The notes under the pieces: model-generated
Databases searched by the model: none
What the model was told of the DNA's origin: nothing
Seen by the model: the letters and a program-made list of their open reading frames with translations, nothing else
Program-made: the position numbers and the translations under genes
Shown here: one piece after another, positions 50,193-61,400 of the stretch
Layout: each line of letters begins with the position of its first letter
Numbering within the stretch: the stretch's first letter is position 1
Assembly: GCA_025642065.1 (NCBI GenBank)
Contig: JAODUP010000127.1
Coordinates: 1,266,001 to 1,330,000 of the forward strand
Direction of reading: 5' to 3'
Length of the DNA: 64,000 nucleotides
From: Paralvinella palmiformis
Taxonomy: Eukaryota; Annelida; Polychaeta; Terebellida; Alvinellidae

Positions 50193-50387
50193 GGGCGCCT
50201 CCGTGGTCTACTTGGTAGCGCGTTTGACCACAGATCACTACCACCTGAGTTCGAATCTCGGCATGGGCATATCGGAAGGTTGTTTCATCTTTGACTTCGC
50301 TTCATTTCGTTTGCAGGTCGCTCGGCCCATTTAGCCTACCATGTGTACAAAAGTGGCCATAAAACATCAATCATCATCATTATCAAT
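50193..50387 (+). mobile_element. SINE A, full-length, plus strand, 14-bp target duplication
   Basis: A complete copy starting GGGCGCCTCCGTGGTCTAC and ending in (ATC)n, bounded by perfect CATACGAACAGCTA repeats at 50179-50192 and 50388-50401. It gives the canonical 5' end of the family. Confidence 0.93.
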
Positions 50388-50958
50388 CATACGAACAGCT
50401 AATACATGAGGTGTTGTAGAAACTGATATTTAGAGTTTTTGTTTATAAGAGAAGAAAACTTCCGGCGCCGATTAGTTCTCCTAAACATTAAAATAATCTA
50501 ATTGAACCGCCGTTATTTATAATTTCCCGATAAATATGTGTTTGATTTCACAAGTGTCTGGTTTATACATTCTTCCAACGATCTATCAAAACCTGGCGGA
50601 CAATGAAGTAGAATAAATGATAGTCTGGTCACATGCCGGATGGTTTTCTTCTGAAGGTAGTACATCAATTATAAACTGATCCTCGAACAGAATTGTCAGA
50701 TTAAAAGACTAAATCTCCGACTATTATAAATTATAATCCGAGCTGGAATCAGTCACTTATTTCAATTATCACTACACTTGCACTCACACCTATTTCAGAA
50801 TTTTAATACAATCATTATTTTTATGTAAATCTAAAAATTGAAATTAGGAATGTTATTGACATCATTCAGGTAATATGTTTAGATGTTACACGCTCAAATT
50901 AATCTTGGTATCATTATCTGTCATATGCCCATGAAATCGTAGATGATGGAGCCTAACC

Positions 50959-50989
<31 letters not shown>

Positions 50990-51588
50990 GAGATATATAT
51001 TTAGTAGTAGTCAGCAAGAATATGCTATTTTTCAGACAGACAGACACGTAGGAGGCGATAGACAACATAACTAGTCTGAAAGAAGCCTTGTTATTGTTTC
51101 TAATGCAAAGTCCGGCCACCACGACGAATATTATTTATTGATGGTGGATTCTGGTGATGGCTTTACATCAAGCCGAATTCGGCATTTTATCAACGGATCC
51201 GTACATAATCCGGGGACAATGTCGTAATGCCGCCGGATGAGAACACGAAGGAAGACAATCACGGCCGGGACGTGAAAGATAATCCATCGTTTGGCAGATG
51301 TCTGTCAGTTTGTCGTATCGGTAATGAGTTTGTAAAAATTGAAATATGGAAGCGATTCAGGTGAGGAAGGCGTTAACTCGGTGCTGGACAATTCATGATC
51401 CGCCATTTTGTTGATTGGGTTAATCCGCGGAGATGGATTACGATGCTCGAGGAAAAAACCCAAGACATCGGATACTCCCACGTTACTCCCACGTTACTCC
51501 CACGTAGCTTCTGGATCGATATCTTGTCGCTCGTGTTCTGTCTGTTTTCGCCTTTTATTTCACGTTTGTCTCTCGTGTTTTCCCTCCC

Positions 51589-51598
51589 TCTCTCTCTC

Positions 51599-51650
<52 letters not shown>
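51589..51650. repeat. (CT)n(AT)n compound microsatellite
   Basis: CT block followed by about 24 AT units. Confidence 0.95.
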
Positions 51651-51652
<2 letters not shown>

Positions 51653-51869
51653 CGAATGGTATGATACACTCTATTTATTTTAGTGCTGACACACGCTGTA
51701 TTGGAGACAGACCGACCGCATCACTTCGAAGTAACATTTCCCTCACGAGATTACTATCAAACGTAAAAAATTGCAAATTATGTCAATCAAAGCCCTCCCC
51801 CTCTCCCCGAAAGAAAAATCAATATTCCAATTAAAATTTAAACCGAAAGACGTTGATATACTTAATAAT

Positions 51870-51960
51870 AATAATAATTACAAAAACTTCTATTGCGCCA
51901 ATATTCTCGAAAAGAATCGAGCTCAGTGGCGCACCTAATACAGGTGTTGGGCAAACTGAC
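51870..51960 (-). mobile_element. LINE/SINE 3' tail fragment, minus strand
   Basis: The minus strand has GGTGCGCCACTGAGC and TTGGCGCAATAGAAG, followed by an (ATT)n tail. It resembles the GCGC-then-AT-rich ends of the LINE copies. Confidence 0.4.
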
Positions 51961-52489
51961 AGTCCAGGTACGATAAGAATTTAAATACCAGATGTCCATA
52001 GAGACACACACTAAATATTTTATAATATTTGATAACGAAGCCTAGCTTTCTTTGCCGATTAACTGTTATCACGGTATAGATCGTATCTCTCTGACGGGTA
52101 GATAACTTTCAAATTTTACTATAATATCCCATCAAATAGATCTGCCGTACAGAAGTCAATATTTTTCTTTAGTTCGATAACCTTTCCGTCATATTCATAG
52201 ATTTTGCCTAATACAAAGTAAAATAAATTCCGGTTTTATGATTCGCTGTAGACGCGAAATATGCAAATCACCGAAGTTCAGTCAAATACCGCACAACAAC
52301 AAGTAGACGATATATTAAGAGAAATGATTTACATAATAACTTTTATTGTAAAGCTTTTATCCCGTCTCCAGTCGTCCTGTCGCACTCGATGCCCCCGACT
52401 CTATACGCTGTACCATTAGTATTAGGATAAACACAGTATGTATCTCTTGTGTGGATAGTGGCAAGAACACACTAATAAGATAACATTAC

Positions 52490-52600
52490 TGTTGTTGTTG
52501 TTGTTGTTGGGGGGGAAAAAATCTTTGGGGTTTTTTTTGGGGTTTTGTTTTTTGTTTTTTTTAATTTTGTTGATTGTTTGGGGCAAAATTAACAATTTTT
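52490..52600. repeat. (TTG)n and G/T homopolymer block
   Basis: TTG units lead into four G runs of 4-7 bases separated by A/T runs, within about 90 bp. Confidence 0.85.
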
Positions 52601-52619
52601 TTAAAGGAAACCAAAGGCA

Positions 52620-52817
52620 GAACATTCCGGTATGTTGTGGTCAAGTTCTCGAATTACACGAGTTATTTGTGAACATTCCGGTATGTTGTGGTCAAGTTCT
52701 CGAATTACACGAGTTATTTGTGAACATTCCGGTATGTTGTGGTCAAGTTCTCGAATTACACGAGTTATTTGTGAACATTCCGGTATGTTGTGGTCAAGTT
52801 CTCGAATTACACGAGTT
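52620..52817. repeat. 51-bp tandem repeat, about 3.9 copies
   Basis: Identical units start at 52620, 52671, 52722 and 52773 (GAACATTCCGGTATGTTG at the start, TACACGAGTTATTTGT at the end). A partial unit recurs at 52865-52888. Because 51 is a multiple of three, open frames persist on both strands without implying coding. Confidence 0.97.
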
Positions 52818-53489
52818 TTAAATTTTGGGGGAACCAATTCCGGTTTTTTGTTTGGTTGGTTTTTCAAGTTCTCGAATTACACGAGTTAGTGTTTGGGAAC
52901 ATTCCTGTACCGTATGTTGTTATTTATTTTTTCCTTCTTCTCACTAATACGTTTAGTATGCTAGGGACATACTAGTTTAAATGCAATGTCCATCTAGACG
53001 CCTTAGTGCGATGTTCCCAGGAATCGCTCATGAATATAAATGTTCTCGCTCGCGGTTGATTACAATGACCAGGCTCTACTGATTGGCCTTGACTGCGTCG
53101 AGAGACAGTTAAGGACAAGGGTAGTGCGCGAAGAAGACAGGCTGAACTGCGATATAAGCAAGCCGACTTCACGTGTCGAGTCTATAATCTGTACACGGTG
53201 CATTATTTATATTTTGTCACGAACCTACTCCATTAAGAGCACTGATTCTAACATTTCTTTTCCGCTTAATTTGGCGAACGAAAAGCATCAGCAGAAATGA
53301 TTCAACATTGGAAATGACTAGACAGTGCTATGTTAATCAATTCTATTCACTCCCAAGGTAATAGTAAGCCAATGAATCGTCTTAACTCGGTGTTTCCGGA
53401 TCGGCAAAGGTCTATTTGGTAGACTAGTGTCGGGTTTATGGCACGAAATGCGACACCATCATATTAAAACCTTTACATCTAAGCAAAAA

Positions 53490-53490
53490 T

Positions 53491-53537
<47 letters not shown>
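53490..53537. repeat. (AT)n microsatellite, left flank of a SINE
   Basis: About 23 units; a second (AT)n tract resumes at 53707-53738 beyond the SINE. Confidence 0.95.
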
Positions 53538-53540
<3 letters not shown>

Positions 53541-53547
53541 ATTGATT

Positions 53548-53704
53548 GATTGATGATTGATGTTCTATGCCCACCTTTGCGACCTCCAAGGGTAATGAAG
53601 CGAAGTCAAAGATCAAACATCCTTGAGTTATGCCCACGTCGAGATTCAAACTCAGGTGATAGTGATCTGTAGTCCAACGCGCTACCAACTAGACCACGGA
53701 GGCG

Positions 53705-53706
<2 letters not shown>
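53548..53706 (-). mobile_element. SINE A with internal deletion, inserted between (AT)n tracts
   Basis: Minus-strand SINE A with head GGCGCCTCCGTGGTCTAG. The segment between GCGACC and the CCCACCTTT end is missing, about 28 bp. Confidence 0.85.
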
Positions 53707-53742
<36 letters not shown>

Positions 53743-54699
53743 TGGTGCTAATTGGTTGGATTACTATGAAATGGTGTTGCAGTTTGTCAAGTCCCCTGGG
53801 TGGTGATAATCCGAGCTGAAGTTCATATTATTTACAATTTACAATTTAAAGGGTAACTGTGATCACATATGATATACTAAAGGCCAAAATGAGAGGACGT
53901 TTCGTGTTATTCTGTGTTATTTTAGGACAAAACCGATCACATTAGACAGAAATTGGAACCGTCTGATTGTAGGCCGACTCGTGGTCGATATAAATACTAA
54001 CCTTGGAATATGGAGTTATGACGCTTATCCAAATAACACATTAATACGTATTGGAGTTCGGGGATGGCGAGCTTCGCGTGCAAGTTTGAATATTGAATGA
54101 GGCAATTTCGCCCCGAGCTAATGGCTTATGTAGACCAATTCCTAACAATTACCAGCGCGGACGTTGCCAGCGTACATTCCGGAAGTGGTATTTCTGTTGG
54201 GTTACGAGATACTGACATCGCTAATGGCGGCTTGAATAAACAGCCTTTCATCCTCCTAGGTTGTTATCAACTGTTAATTATCGGACAATATGTGCATGAT
54301 ATTAATATGTGCCTATTGTCCTACGATTCGGTTTTTTGCCACTTTTATGACTTTGGTGGATTACTTTTTAATCAGAAGAAAAAAAACGGATGAAGTATGT
54401 TGATGTTCCGTTCGAGGTGAGGTAATTCTGATTGGAGATGAGGTAATTCTGATAAATGCGTTCACTTATAGCCTCAAAAACAGTGTATCCCCGGCAATAT
54501 TGGTTGTCATTGTGAAATCTTACTTTGCTGTATAACATAACCCATTTACATAGTTACATAGGTCCCCCCCCCCCAATAACTGGTTCTCTATTCAACTTTA
54601 TTTTTTAATCATATCTCAAATATGTCCTCCAAACATTCGCCTAATTCATGGGCATCAATTTGATTATCCCGGCTTTCTATCAACCTGTTTATAAAATTA

Positions 54700-54719
54700 T
54701 TACACACACACACACACAC

Positions 54720-54759
<40 letters not shown>
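54700..54759. repeat. (AC)n(AT)n microsatellite
   Basis: AC block followed by an AT block. Confidence 0.95.
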
Positions 54760-54761
<2 letters not shown>

Positions 54762-56102
54762 CCAGTAAAACACGCAGAAAAAACAATGGTGCCATTATTT
54801 CCAATTTCTCACGTTGCCATTTTTCTGTACCCCATTCAGCTGATGGACAAGTAATTTGTATTAATAGCGTTAATCGTATATCTCCAATTATTATTACAAT
54901 ATGATAGTTTGCTGAATAACGGGAATCGTGTCATATATATCGCGTACCAGCATGCAACACTGACATAAATAAATCCAAATACAAGTTACGGGTCACCTAA
55001 TGCAAAAAGATAACCCGCGATAATGTGCTGAGCCACGTTATATTATTGCCTCAACCCGGTACACGTCAACATCTATGCTCTGGTGCCATATGCACTCCAA
55101 TGTTGTTGTTTTTCCGGATTATTCGACTATATGTATCGTCGGCTCAGTGTATATCACATAATATCATGCCGTCAATCTAGCGGCCTTGCGTAATATCGGG
55201 AATTTGGGAAACAGTTTCGTCTTTGATGACCAAAGCACTTTAAAGGAATCCAGTATAATGACCATTTTATCTGAGCGTTTGCTAATGTTACAACGACCAG
55301 ATATCCAGTTGCATGATTCATAATAACCACGTGGGGGGGATTCATTGGATATATGGAAGCAAGAAGGAATCCAGCATAACAGCTTAAAGGGTGGGCGCCA
55401 TCGATGGGGCAATTCGTACTCTGTCAGAAATGGGCCATATGTTTATGTCGCTGGGGACAGCATCTTTCCGGCGGTCGTTGATGATATTTGAAGGTGCCTT
55501 CGTTCTGGAAGCCAATAAGAGATAAATCGGAGTATAAAACCCGATGTCTCCCCTGTGACATTAACAGGAACGGAGTCCGTCATGGGTTATGAGCCACGGC
55601 GTGCTGTTCGGTGATAAAAAGTCTCCAGAAAACGTGTACGAATCAATACTCTGTATCACAATGTGCGTGAAACTGATCGTGTAAGAGTTGTCACTTTGGC
55701 GAACGCTATAATAAATCTTTGACGCTGATCAGGTGTTTCAACGAAGAAGGTGTCGTGTGCTTTAAGCCAAATTGGAACTTTTCGCCGTAGATAATTGAGT
55801 ATCTTTGCCTCTGAAATGACATCAAGATTGTTCCAATTCTTGGCATGCTTCATACGAGTTGTCCAGTGTTTGATCGAATTCAAGTGTTACCATGACAACA
55901 TATTTAATAGAGCAGACTCTTTGCGAGATATTGTCTTTTTATGCCGCCATACGGTCTGTTTAGTACCACAAGACGTGTCTTCATTCATCCACCTACCAAT
56001 GGCTGTTGTCATGTATTGGGATTGGTACATCACCAATGACCTACCTACATGCCGGAAATTGATATCTTGGGTTAATATATAAAAACAAAAAATCGGAGTG
56101 TA
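54760..56102 (-). other. Intron sequence, nothing recognised
   Basis: No repeat or coding signature was seen in this 1.3 kb; the open frames at 55656-56132 overlap on both strands and look random. Confidence 0.5.
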
Positions 56103-56546
56103 CGACGTTTTGGCCAAGGACGTTTTGGCCATGCACCCCTGGATATTTTGGCCACAGAAAAGTGTAAATTGTAAATACGGATAATTTAAAAGTACTTAGA
56201 AGCCATATTTAATATATTTTATCAGTTTTAATTATGTAAAATATATTTAATTTAGAAGCCACCTTGTTACTTTAATCATAAATTTGGTGATTGCAGTTAG
56301 AGTATGTCACTAAATGAGAAACTCAAACTGGAATACAAAGGAATATGCTTTTAAAAATTTCTTTGTATAGACAATTGAAGAGGAAGTGGTGATTGCAGTT
56401 AGAGTATGTCTTTGAAGAACCTGGTGTGTTATCAATAAACCATGCAAATTAAAACGAATTATTTTGGGTGTTTTTTTTTTGTTTAGCCAAAATGTTCACC
56501 CTGAATGTTGTCGTTGACAAAATATCAAGTGGCCAAAACATCTGTC
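56103..56546. mobile_element. TA-flanked MITE with GTTTTGGCCA ends
   Basis: 444 bp between TA dinucleotides (56101-56102 and 56547-56548). The left end CGACGTTTTGGCCAAGGACG is partly mirrored by the right end (reverse complement GACAGATGTTTTGGCCAC). The left end carries a second copy of ACGTTTTGGCCA. The interior has a direct repeat GGTGATTGCAGTTAGAGTAT at about 56287 and 56392. TA flanks suggest the Tc1/mariner group. Confidence 0.6.
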
Positions 56547-56648
56547 TACCATTGAAAATATACCTATTCATCCTTACCAACATAATTTCAGACGGTTAAC
56601 ACATTACGCTTGATTCATGAACACAACAAAAATGGGTTTTAAATATTA

Positions 56649-56655
<7 letters not shown>

Positions 56656-56739
<84 letters not shown>
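56656..56739. repeat. (AT)n(AG)n compound microsatellite
   Basis: AT block, short spacer, then (GA)n of about 40 bp. Confidence 0.95.
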
Positions 56740-56741
<2 letters not shown>

Positions 56742-56745
56742 CACA

Positions 56746-56920
56746 ATCTACTTGGTGTATTCGTTGATGCGATTGGTCATAGGCCTCTGTGTTCTAATTT
56801 CAAATCCGGTCAGTTTTAGTCTGAAGGGTGTTTCATCCTTGATGTCGGCTCATTCCTATGGGAGTTTGTTTGTATCTATTAGCTTACCATGCAGAGAAAC
56901 GTGGCCGTAAAATGTCAACA
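56746..56920 (+). mobile_element. Old SINE A, plus strand
   Basis: Diverged head; recognisable CTGAAGGGTGTTTCATCC, GGGAGTTTG and AACGTGGCCGTAAAATG at family spacing. Confidence 0.65.
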
Positions 56921-56922
56921 AC

Positions 56923-58386
56923 TCTTTACCTACGCAACAAAAACGCTATATCGGATTCGGCATCCTTTTATCTCAGCGTCATCAATATATTATATAATAT
57001 GCAATTATTGCCATAATTTTCTGCTATCTGCCATATAAATTAATCGATTTGTATCAACCTACTTCGCGATAAGTCCGATCAACGCAAGATTATATAGATC
57101 AGGTTTACGGTTTAGACGGTAACACACGTCATGTAATATTGCCCACTTTCAGCATTTCAATACACATATTCCTATTGTGACGTAGGTACGTGGGTAGTTA
57201 CAAATATAGCAGCAGTTATTTGTCAGTACATCTGGTTTAATTAAATTATCGCTGAAAATGGCCGATATATCGATTTATAAGTGGAGCAGGATACAGTAGA
57301 CATGGTGGGATTTCAGCAAATAGTACGATTACTGTTGTAACTAGGTCACAGATCGGTTAGCATCGCGTGTTTATGATTTAGCAGTTGAAGTATTGGCGAA
57401 ATATTAGAACAGAAGATGGTAACATCAAGAAGCTTGACACGTTTGCCTATTTCTCATTCACATTAATCGTCGCGTATAAATTCCGGACATATTCTTTACT
57501 GTTCTATTTTAGCCATTGGCTGTGTACTTAACTTCGTTTTCGGTCGTTTCTTCCGCATTTTACATTTTACGACAATCGTTTTACGACAAGTCTGTCAAAC
57601 ATCCTCGGTTATAGCGAGTAAAATCAGGTGAAAACTAGCGATTAGGTGGCGCATAAGTGTGTATCATGATAAAAAATCCGAATATCCCCCCCCCCAAAAA
57701 AAACCCACAACAACAACTGGACAATGAAGAATAAAATATGTCAATTAGATACAGTACCATCTTGTATCTATCTATATGATAATGGACAGATCACTCGTCT
57801 ACGCTGTGTATAAATGTTGAGATATATAGAAAACCTTGGTGAACGTAATGCGTCTTTTTTACTTGGTCATTTCTAAACATCAGCAACACCCTCCCCCCCC
57901 CCAACGGTACCATCTAGACAGGTACTCTATATTCGTATGTCAACTATAATTGTTGGTGACGGGTCGAAAATTGTGGATATATTAATAATAAATATTATCA
58001 TTACTAGTTCCTTGTCGTTGGTAGTCATTACAGTTATGAGAAATATTATGGTAAGGCGTCAGTTTAAATGATATCAGTTAGAGAGTTAGACAGCTAGACG
58101 CACATACATATAGGTGCGCATGCGCGCCTACACATACACACACATACATACACACACACAACCGTCGTACAGTGGTGATTTCTTATCTAGCGAAAGGGAT
58201 GGTCAGTCAGTTAGCAAGTTAAATGGTTGAATGATACATTATTTAATTATATGTCTATTATTAATACCATGATATCTGACAATAATTATTTATCTCGTGA
58301 TGTAAGAAAATGAGGATGATAAAAATTGTATGTGTCCCGGATTGAGATTAGGATGTTATATTGTTATATTATAATGATGATGATGA
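56923..58386 (-). other. Intron sequence, nothing recognised
   Basis: C runs near 57676 and 57891 and an (ACAC/ACAT)-rich stretch at 58118-58160 only. Confidence 0.5.
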
Positions 58387-58546
58387 TGATTGGTGTTTAC
58401 GGCCACTTTTGTACACAGCGACCTCCAAAGGTAATGAAGCGAAGTCAAAAATGAAACACTCTTCAGATATGCTCTCGCCGAGGTTCGAACTCGGGTGGTG
58501 TTGCTGTGTGATCCAACGGGCTACCATTTAGACCACGGAGGCGCCC
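58387..58546 (-). mobile_element. SINE A with internal deletion, minus strand
   Basis: Head GGCGCCTCCGTGGTCTAAAT and B box GAGTTCGAACC on the minus strand. The stretch between GCGACC and TTTGTACACA is missing, with the GCGACC-side breakpoint matching that of 53548-53706. Confidence 0.85.
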
Positions 58547-58917
58547 TATATATATTATCACCGGGAAACTAACAATATGTCGTCGGATTGTACGAAACCA
58601 TCATCATCATCATCATCATTATCATCATCGTCGTCTTTCTATCTGTTGCTGTCACGACCATGGTTCAGTTACCATCAATAAGTATGTCCTCATTAGTCAT
58701 ACTAACGCCAGAACCCGGTGATAGTTGTCACAATTTTCCAGACACCTGTAAGCTGTTGGTGTCCCCCGATAATATCATCCCATACGACGATAAAGAGATA
58801 TTCCTGTTATATCCATTAATGTTATTAGTTTCCATGTCATGTGTCGCCGCCATAAATCGTCAATAATTCGTGCCCAGCAAGTCCCCTCCAGAAGGACAGA
58901 TAGCTATAGCTAGACGG

Positions 58918-58960
<43 letters not shown>

Positions 58961-60032
58961 TGTGTGGAGAGAGAGAGAGAGAGAGGGGGGGTCCCTTGCT
59001 AGTAAAGCACACGCTGGTCGTATCGCGGTTTTCATCTATACTTCCACACACTCATCTGACCTGACAAAGCTCTCTGTTAGTTTAAACACGCCAGATCTTC
59101 TTCACACAGATAACAAAATGGGATATTAATATTTTTCAGACGAGCAATTGGCGGCAAATAGTGGCGACCGCAATATGGCCTCGATCGATGTCAACAATGG
59201 TGATCGGATTGATGAAACATAAGACATCTTTATTGAATCGATAAGCTAATCGGGTCTAGGATACCGTCACTATGCTAAATGATTTTTATGGGAAAGTTCA
59301 GTGTCAGTGATATCTGCCAAAATGTCGTCCAAGTTCTTCTGATGGAAGTGTTCGCATTGTTCATCAAACTAAATGGCCTTTGTACAAAACTGCGTTTAAA
59401 ACAATAGCCCAACAGCCGAACATCTTTTATGGCCCTTATTTGACGCTACCAGCCACTCGGGGTCGTTGGGTGTCTGTTTGAGTCAGCGAGGGATTAGTAC
59501 ATCATTGGACGAGATTATTTTCAATGACCTCGCTAAAATAGATAACTAAATACAGTAACCTCTCTGGAGAGAAAGAGAGAGGGGGGTGGGGGTGGTCCCG
59601 TTAGATTGTACGGCTCTGTGCCGGAATGCCGGTGACTGGATCGGTATCATAGGAACTTAACGTTTATTATCCTTAATCCGAGAACGAACTGGCAATATAA
59701 ATAATGTCTCCCGAACTTCATCAATAAATCAATCCCAGAGTAATAGATTGTCGTTTCGTTTCGCGATGAATGAGTGTTTCCCTAAACGTTGGCATTTTTC
59801 CTACACATCCAATAATAGTATTTTCGTCTGCAACCAACCTTAACCGCACTGGTTCAGAGAAAGAGAAGCAGATGGCTGGCACTATTGACTCAACGCGTTT
59901 TATTACCATATTTCCGGGTCAATTGGGCGAGGGGGGGGAGATTTGTAGAAGGTATCGCCCGAAATGGGCAATGCTATACAAGTTGGTCGTACAGATATGG
60001 GTTCTTATAGAGATGAATAGATCCAGACCTAC
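58547..60032 (-). other. Intron sequence next to exon 1A
   Basis: Contains the (TC)n(TG)n(GA)n array at 58919-58985 and a G-rich block near 59580. An open frame at 58588-58866 starts in an (ATC)n tract and has no recognised domain. Confidence 0.5.
58919..58985. repeat. (TC)n(TG)n(GA)n hairpin-forming array
   Basis: A TC block, a TG block of similar length and a GA block; the outer blocks are mutually complementary. Confidence 0.95.
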
Positions 60033-60164
60033 CTTGTGTATTAGACTGTCATCGTATTCCGGTTCTACGGGAGGTAGACTATCGTTGACTTGAACGTATC
60101 CATCACGACCGTTGGCGACCACCTTCAAGCTGGCGGCTGGATCTGCCAAACTCTTCACACTCAT
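60033..60164 (-). CDS. Rab26/37: Rab26/37 GTPase, alternative first coding exon 1A (long form)
   Basis: 44 codons from ATG at 60164 (beginning MSVKSLADPA) to EYDDSLIHK, followed by donor AAG|GTAGGT in phase 0. The last residues fit directly before exon 2A (SLIHK-TILVGDSG), the equivalent of YDVAFK-VML in vertebrate Rab26. The frame stays open upstream of the ATG for more than 200 bp through GC-rich DNA without another ATG, so 60164 is the first Met seen; a start in an earlier exon cannot be excluded. The context GCTATGA has a purine at -3. The N-terminal extension is longer than in exon 1B and rich in acidic residues near its end. The pairing with exon 2A is inferred from order, phase and strand; the resulting intron is about 39.8 kb. 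Confidence 0.78.
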
Positions 60165-60169
60165 AGCGA

Positions 60170-61400
60170 ACGACGAAGCGGCGTGAAATCCAGAACGGGA
60201 CAACGAACGTTTGAGGGAGAAACACTCCGAAGACGCTAGAAATTTAACCAATTCGGTTTGTTTACATCGGACCAACCGACGATGTGGGATCCGGTTTGAT
60301 TCACGTCCGTACTCCTGTCGTCGAATTGCGCGGCGGGCGAGGGGGCGGGCAGTGGGAGTTGGCGATGTTCTTTTCGAAAGGTACGCCCCCGAGTAATCCG
60401 ACTTTGAATGCCTTCCGCGGTACAGGAAGACGGTTAATGGATTAGTCCTTTCCTTGTCCCCGTCCTAGGAACACCGGTCTCGATGGGTAAATTACACTGA
60501 TATGACGTCAGCTGAGCTGGCATGCCGATACCTAGACTTGTCCGAATGTAAACAAACGGAGGTAGGTCGTTGTTAGTCGTATCCGGTCGGAACACAAGCT
60601 CTACGGCCGTAACATAATCCAGACGGCTCTCCAGTCGTCAACTGGCCGGCATTCCATAATGTCTCGTCTGATGGTTTGGTCGTACAATGACAGATCGTCG
60701 GCAGCTGGTACGTTCTCTCGGCACGGATCTACCATATTGCGTCCTCATCAACCGGCCACCAGTGAACGAAGCCGTGTGTGTACTCACCGCTTGATCCCAG
60801 ATCGTTCGGCGTTAATGGCTAACGGGAAAGAGACGCCGTATTTTTTCGGGGGTGACTTCTTTGCCCCCAGTTCGTCGCTGGTGTAGGGACGTAGCGGCGA
60901 GGGCGTCGTTCCAGCTGTTGTTATCTAGTCGGTTAGAGCGGCGAGTGGAACTGCGGGCGTATAACTGCAACGCATTCGCTCGACGATTTCCCACACTACA
61001 CACACGCGACATCTCTCCCGGCCTCCATTATCGATCGGAAACTATCTCGCACCATACATCGGCAGTCTGGATGGAAACGGGCGACGCGTAGGACGAACGT
61101 CGGCGGGAGGGGTTGTTGTTGGGGGGGGGGTCCTCTTCCCCGCTTATGTGGGTGACCTGCTCCGAGCTCTGGAAGCGTGGGCGATATTGTGCTCAGTTCG
61201 CAATTCGCTTCTGTTACAGTCACGTCATTTAGATGTTTCTGGCCGTGATCCACTCCCGCCAAAGATTATCATCCACGGCAGCGGTAGAACCAGCGACTCT
61301 AAAAATCACCCAATCACCCATCCACCCTCGATCAACACGTTGCGCCGTGTGACGTAACAGTTTCACGCTTTGTCCAACCGCGCGCATGTGTGGCGGTGTG
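60170..61400 (-). promoter_or_regulatory. CpG-rich promoter region upstream of exon 1A
   Basis: This 1.2-kb stretch is clearly richer in G+C and in CpG than the rest of the window, for example around 60310-60360 and 60880-61100. It starts at exon 1A and extends upstream in the gene's direction. It is free of the microsatellites and SINEs found elsewhere, except a G run near 61122. Open frames on both strands here are by-products of low stop-codon density. It is interpreted as the promoter and 5' untranslated region of the long Rab form; no TATA box was identified. Confidence 0.5.
60503..60510. promoter_or_regulatory. CRE site, promoter A
   Basis: One perfect TGACGTCA lies about 340 bp upstream of the exon 1A start codon, inside the GC-rich region. 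It matches the motif found in tandem at promoter B. Function is inferred. Confidence 0.45.

Larger units (their letters stand above)
48989..52489 (-). other. Intron sequence, mostly unrecognised
   Basis: Contains one SINE A (50193-50387), (AT)n(GT)n at 49946-49991, (AT)n at 50962-50985, (CT)n(AT)n at 51589-51650 and a LINE/SINE 3' tail at 51870-51960. Three 11-bp units of ACTCCCACGTT lie at about 51475-51507. Confidence 0.5.

Noticed and set aside
52492..52889. A protein with 17-residue repeats, or a CRISPR-like array.
   Set aside because: The 51-bp units are directly abutting without spacers and open in several frames on both strands, which is a minisatellite property.
54097..54393. A 98-codon plus-strand open frame as a gene.
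   Set aside because: It opens from a non-ATG codon, shows no motif, and lacks supporting neighbours.
60165..60400. N-terminal extension of the exon 1A frame upstream of the ATG.
   Set aside because: The frame is open but has no ATG; low stop density in GC-rich DNA explains it.
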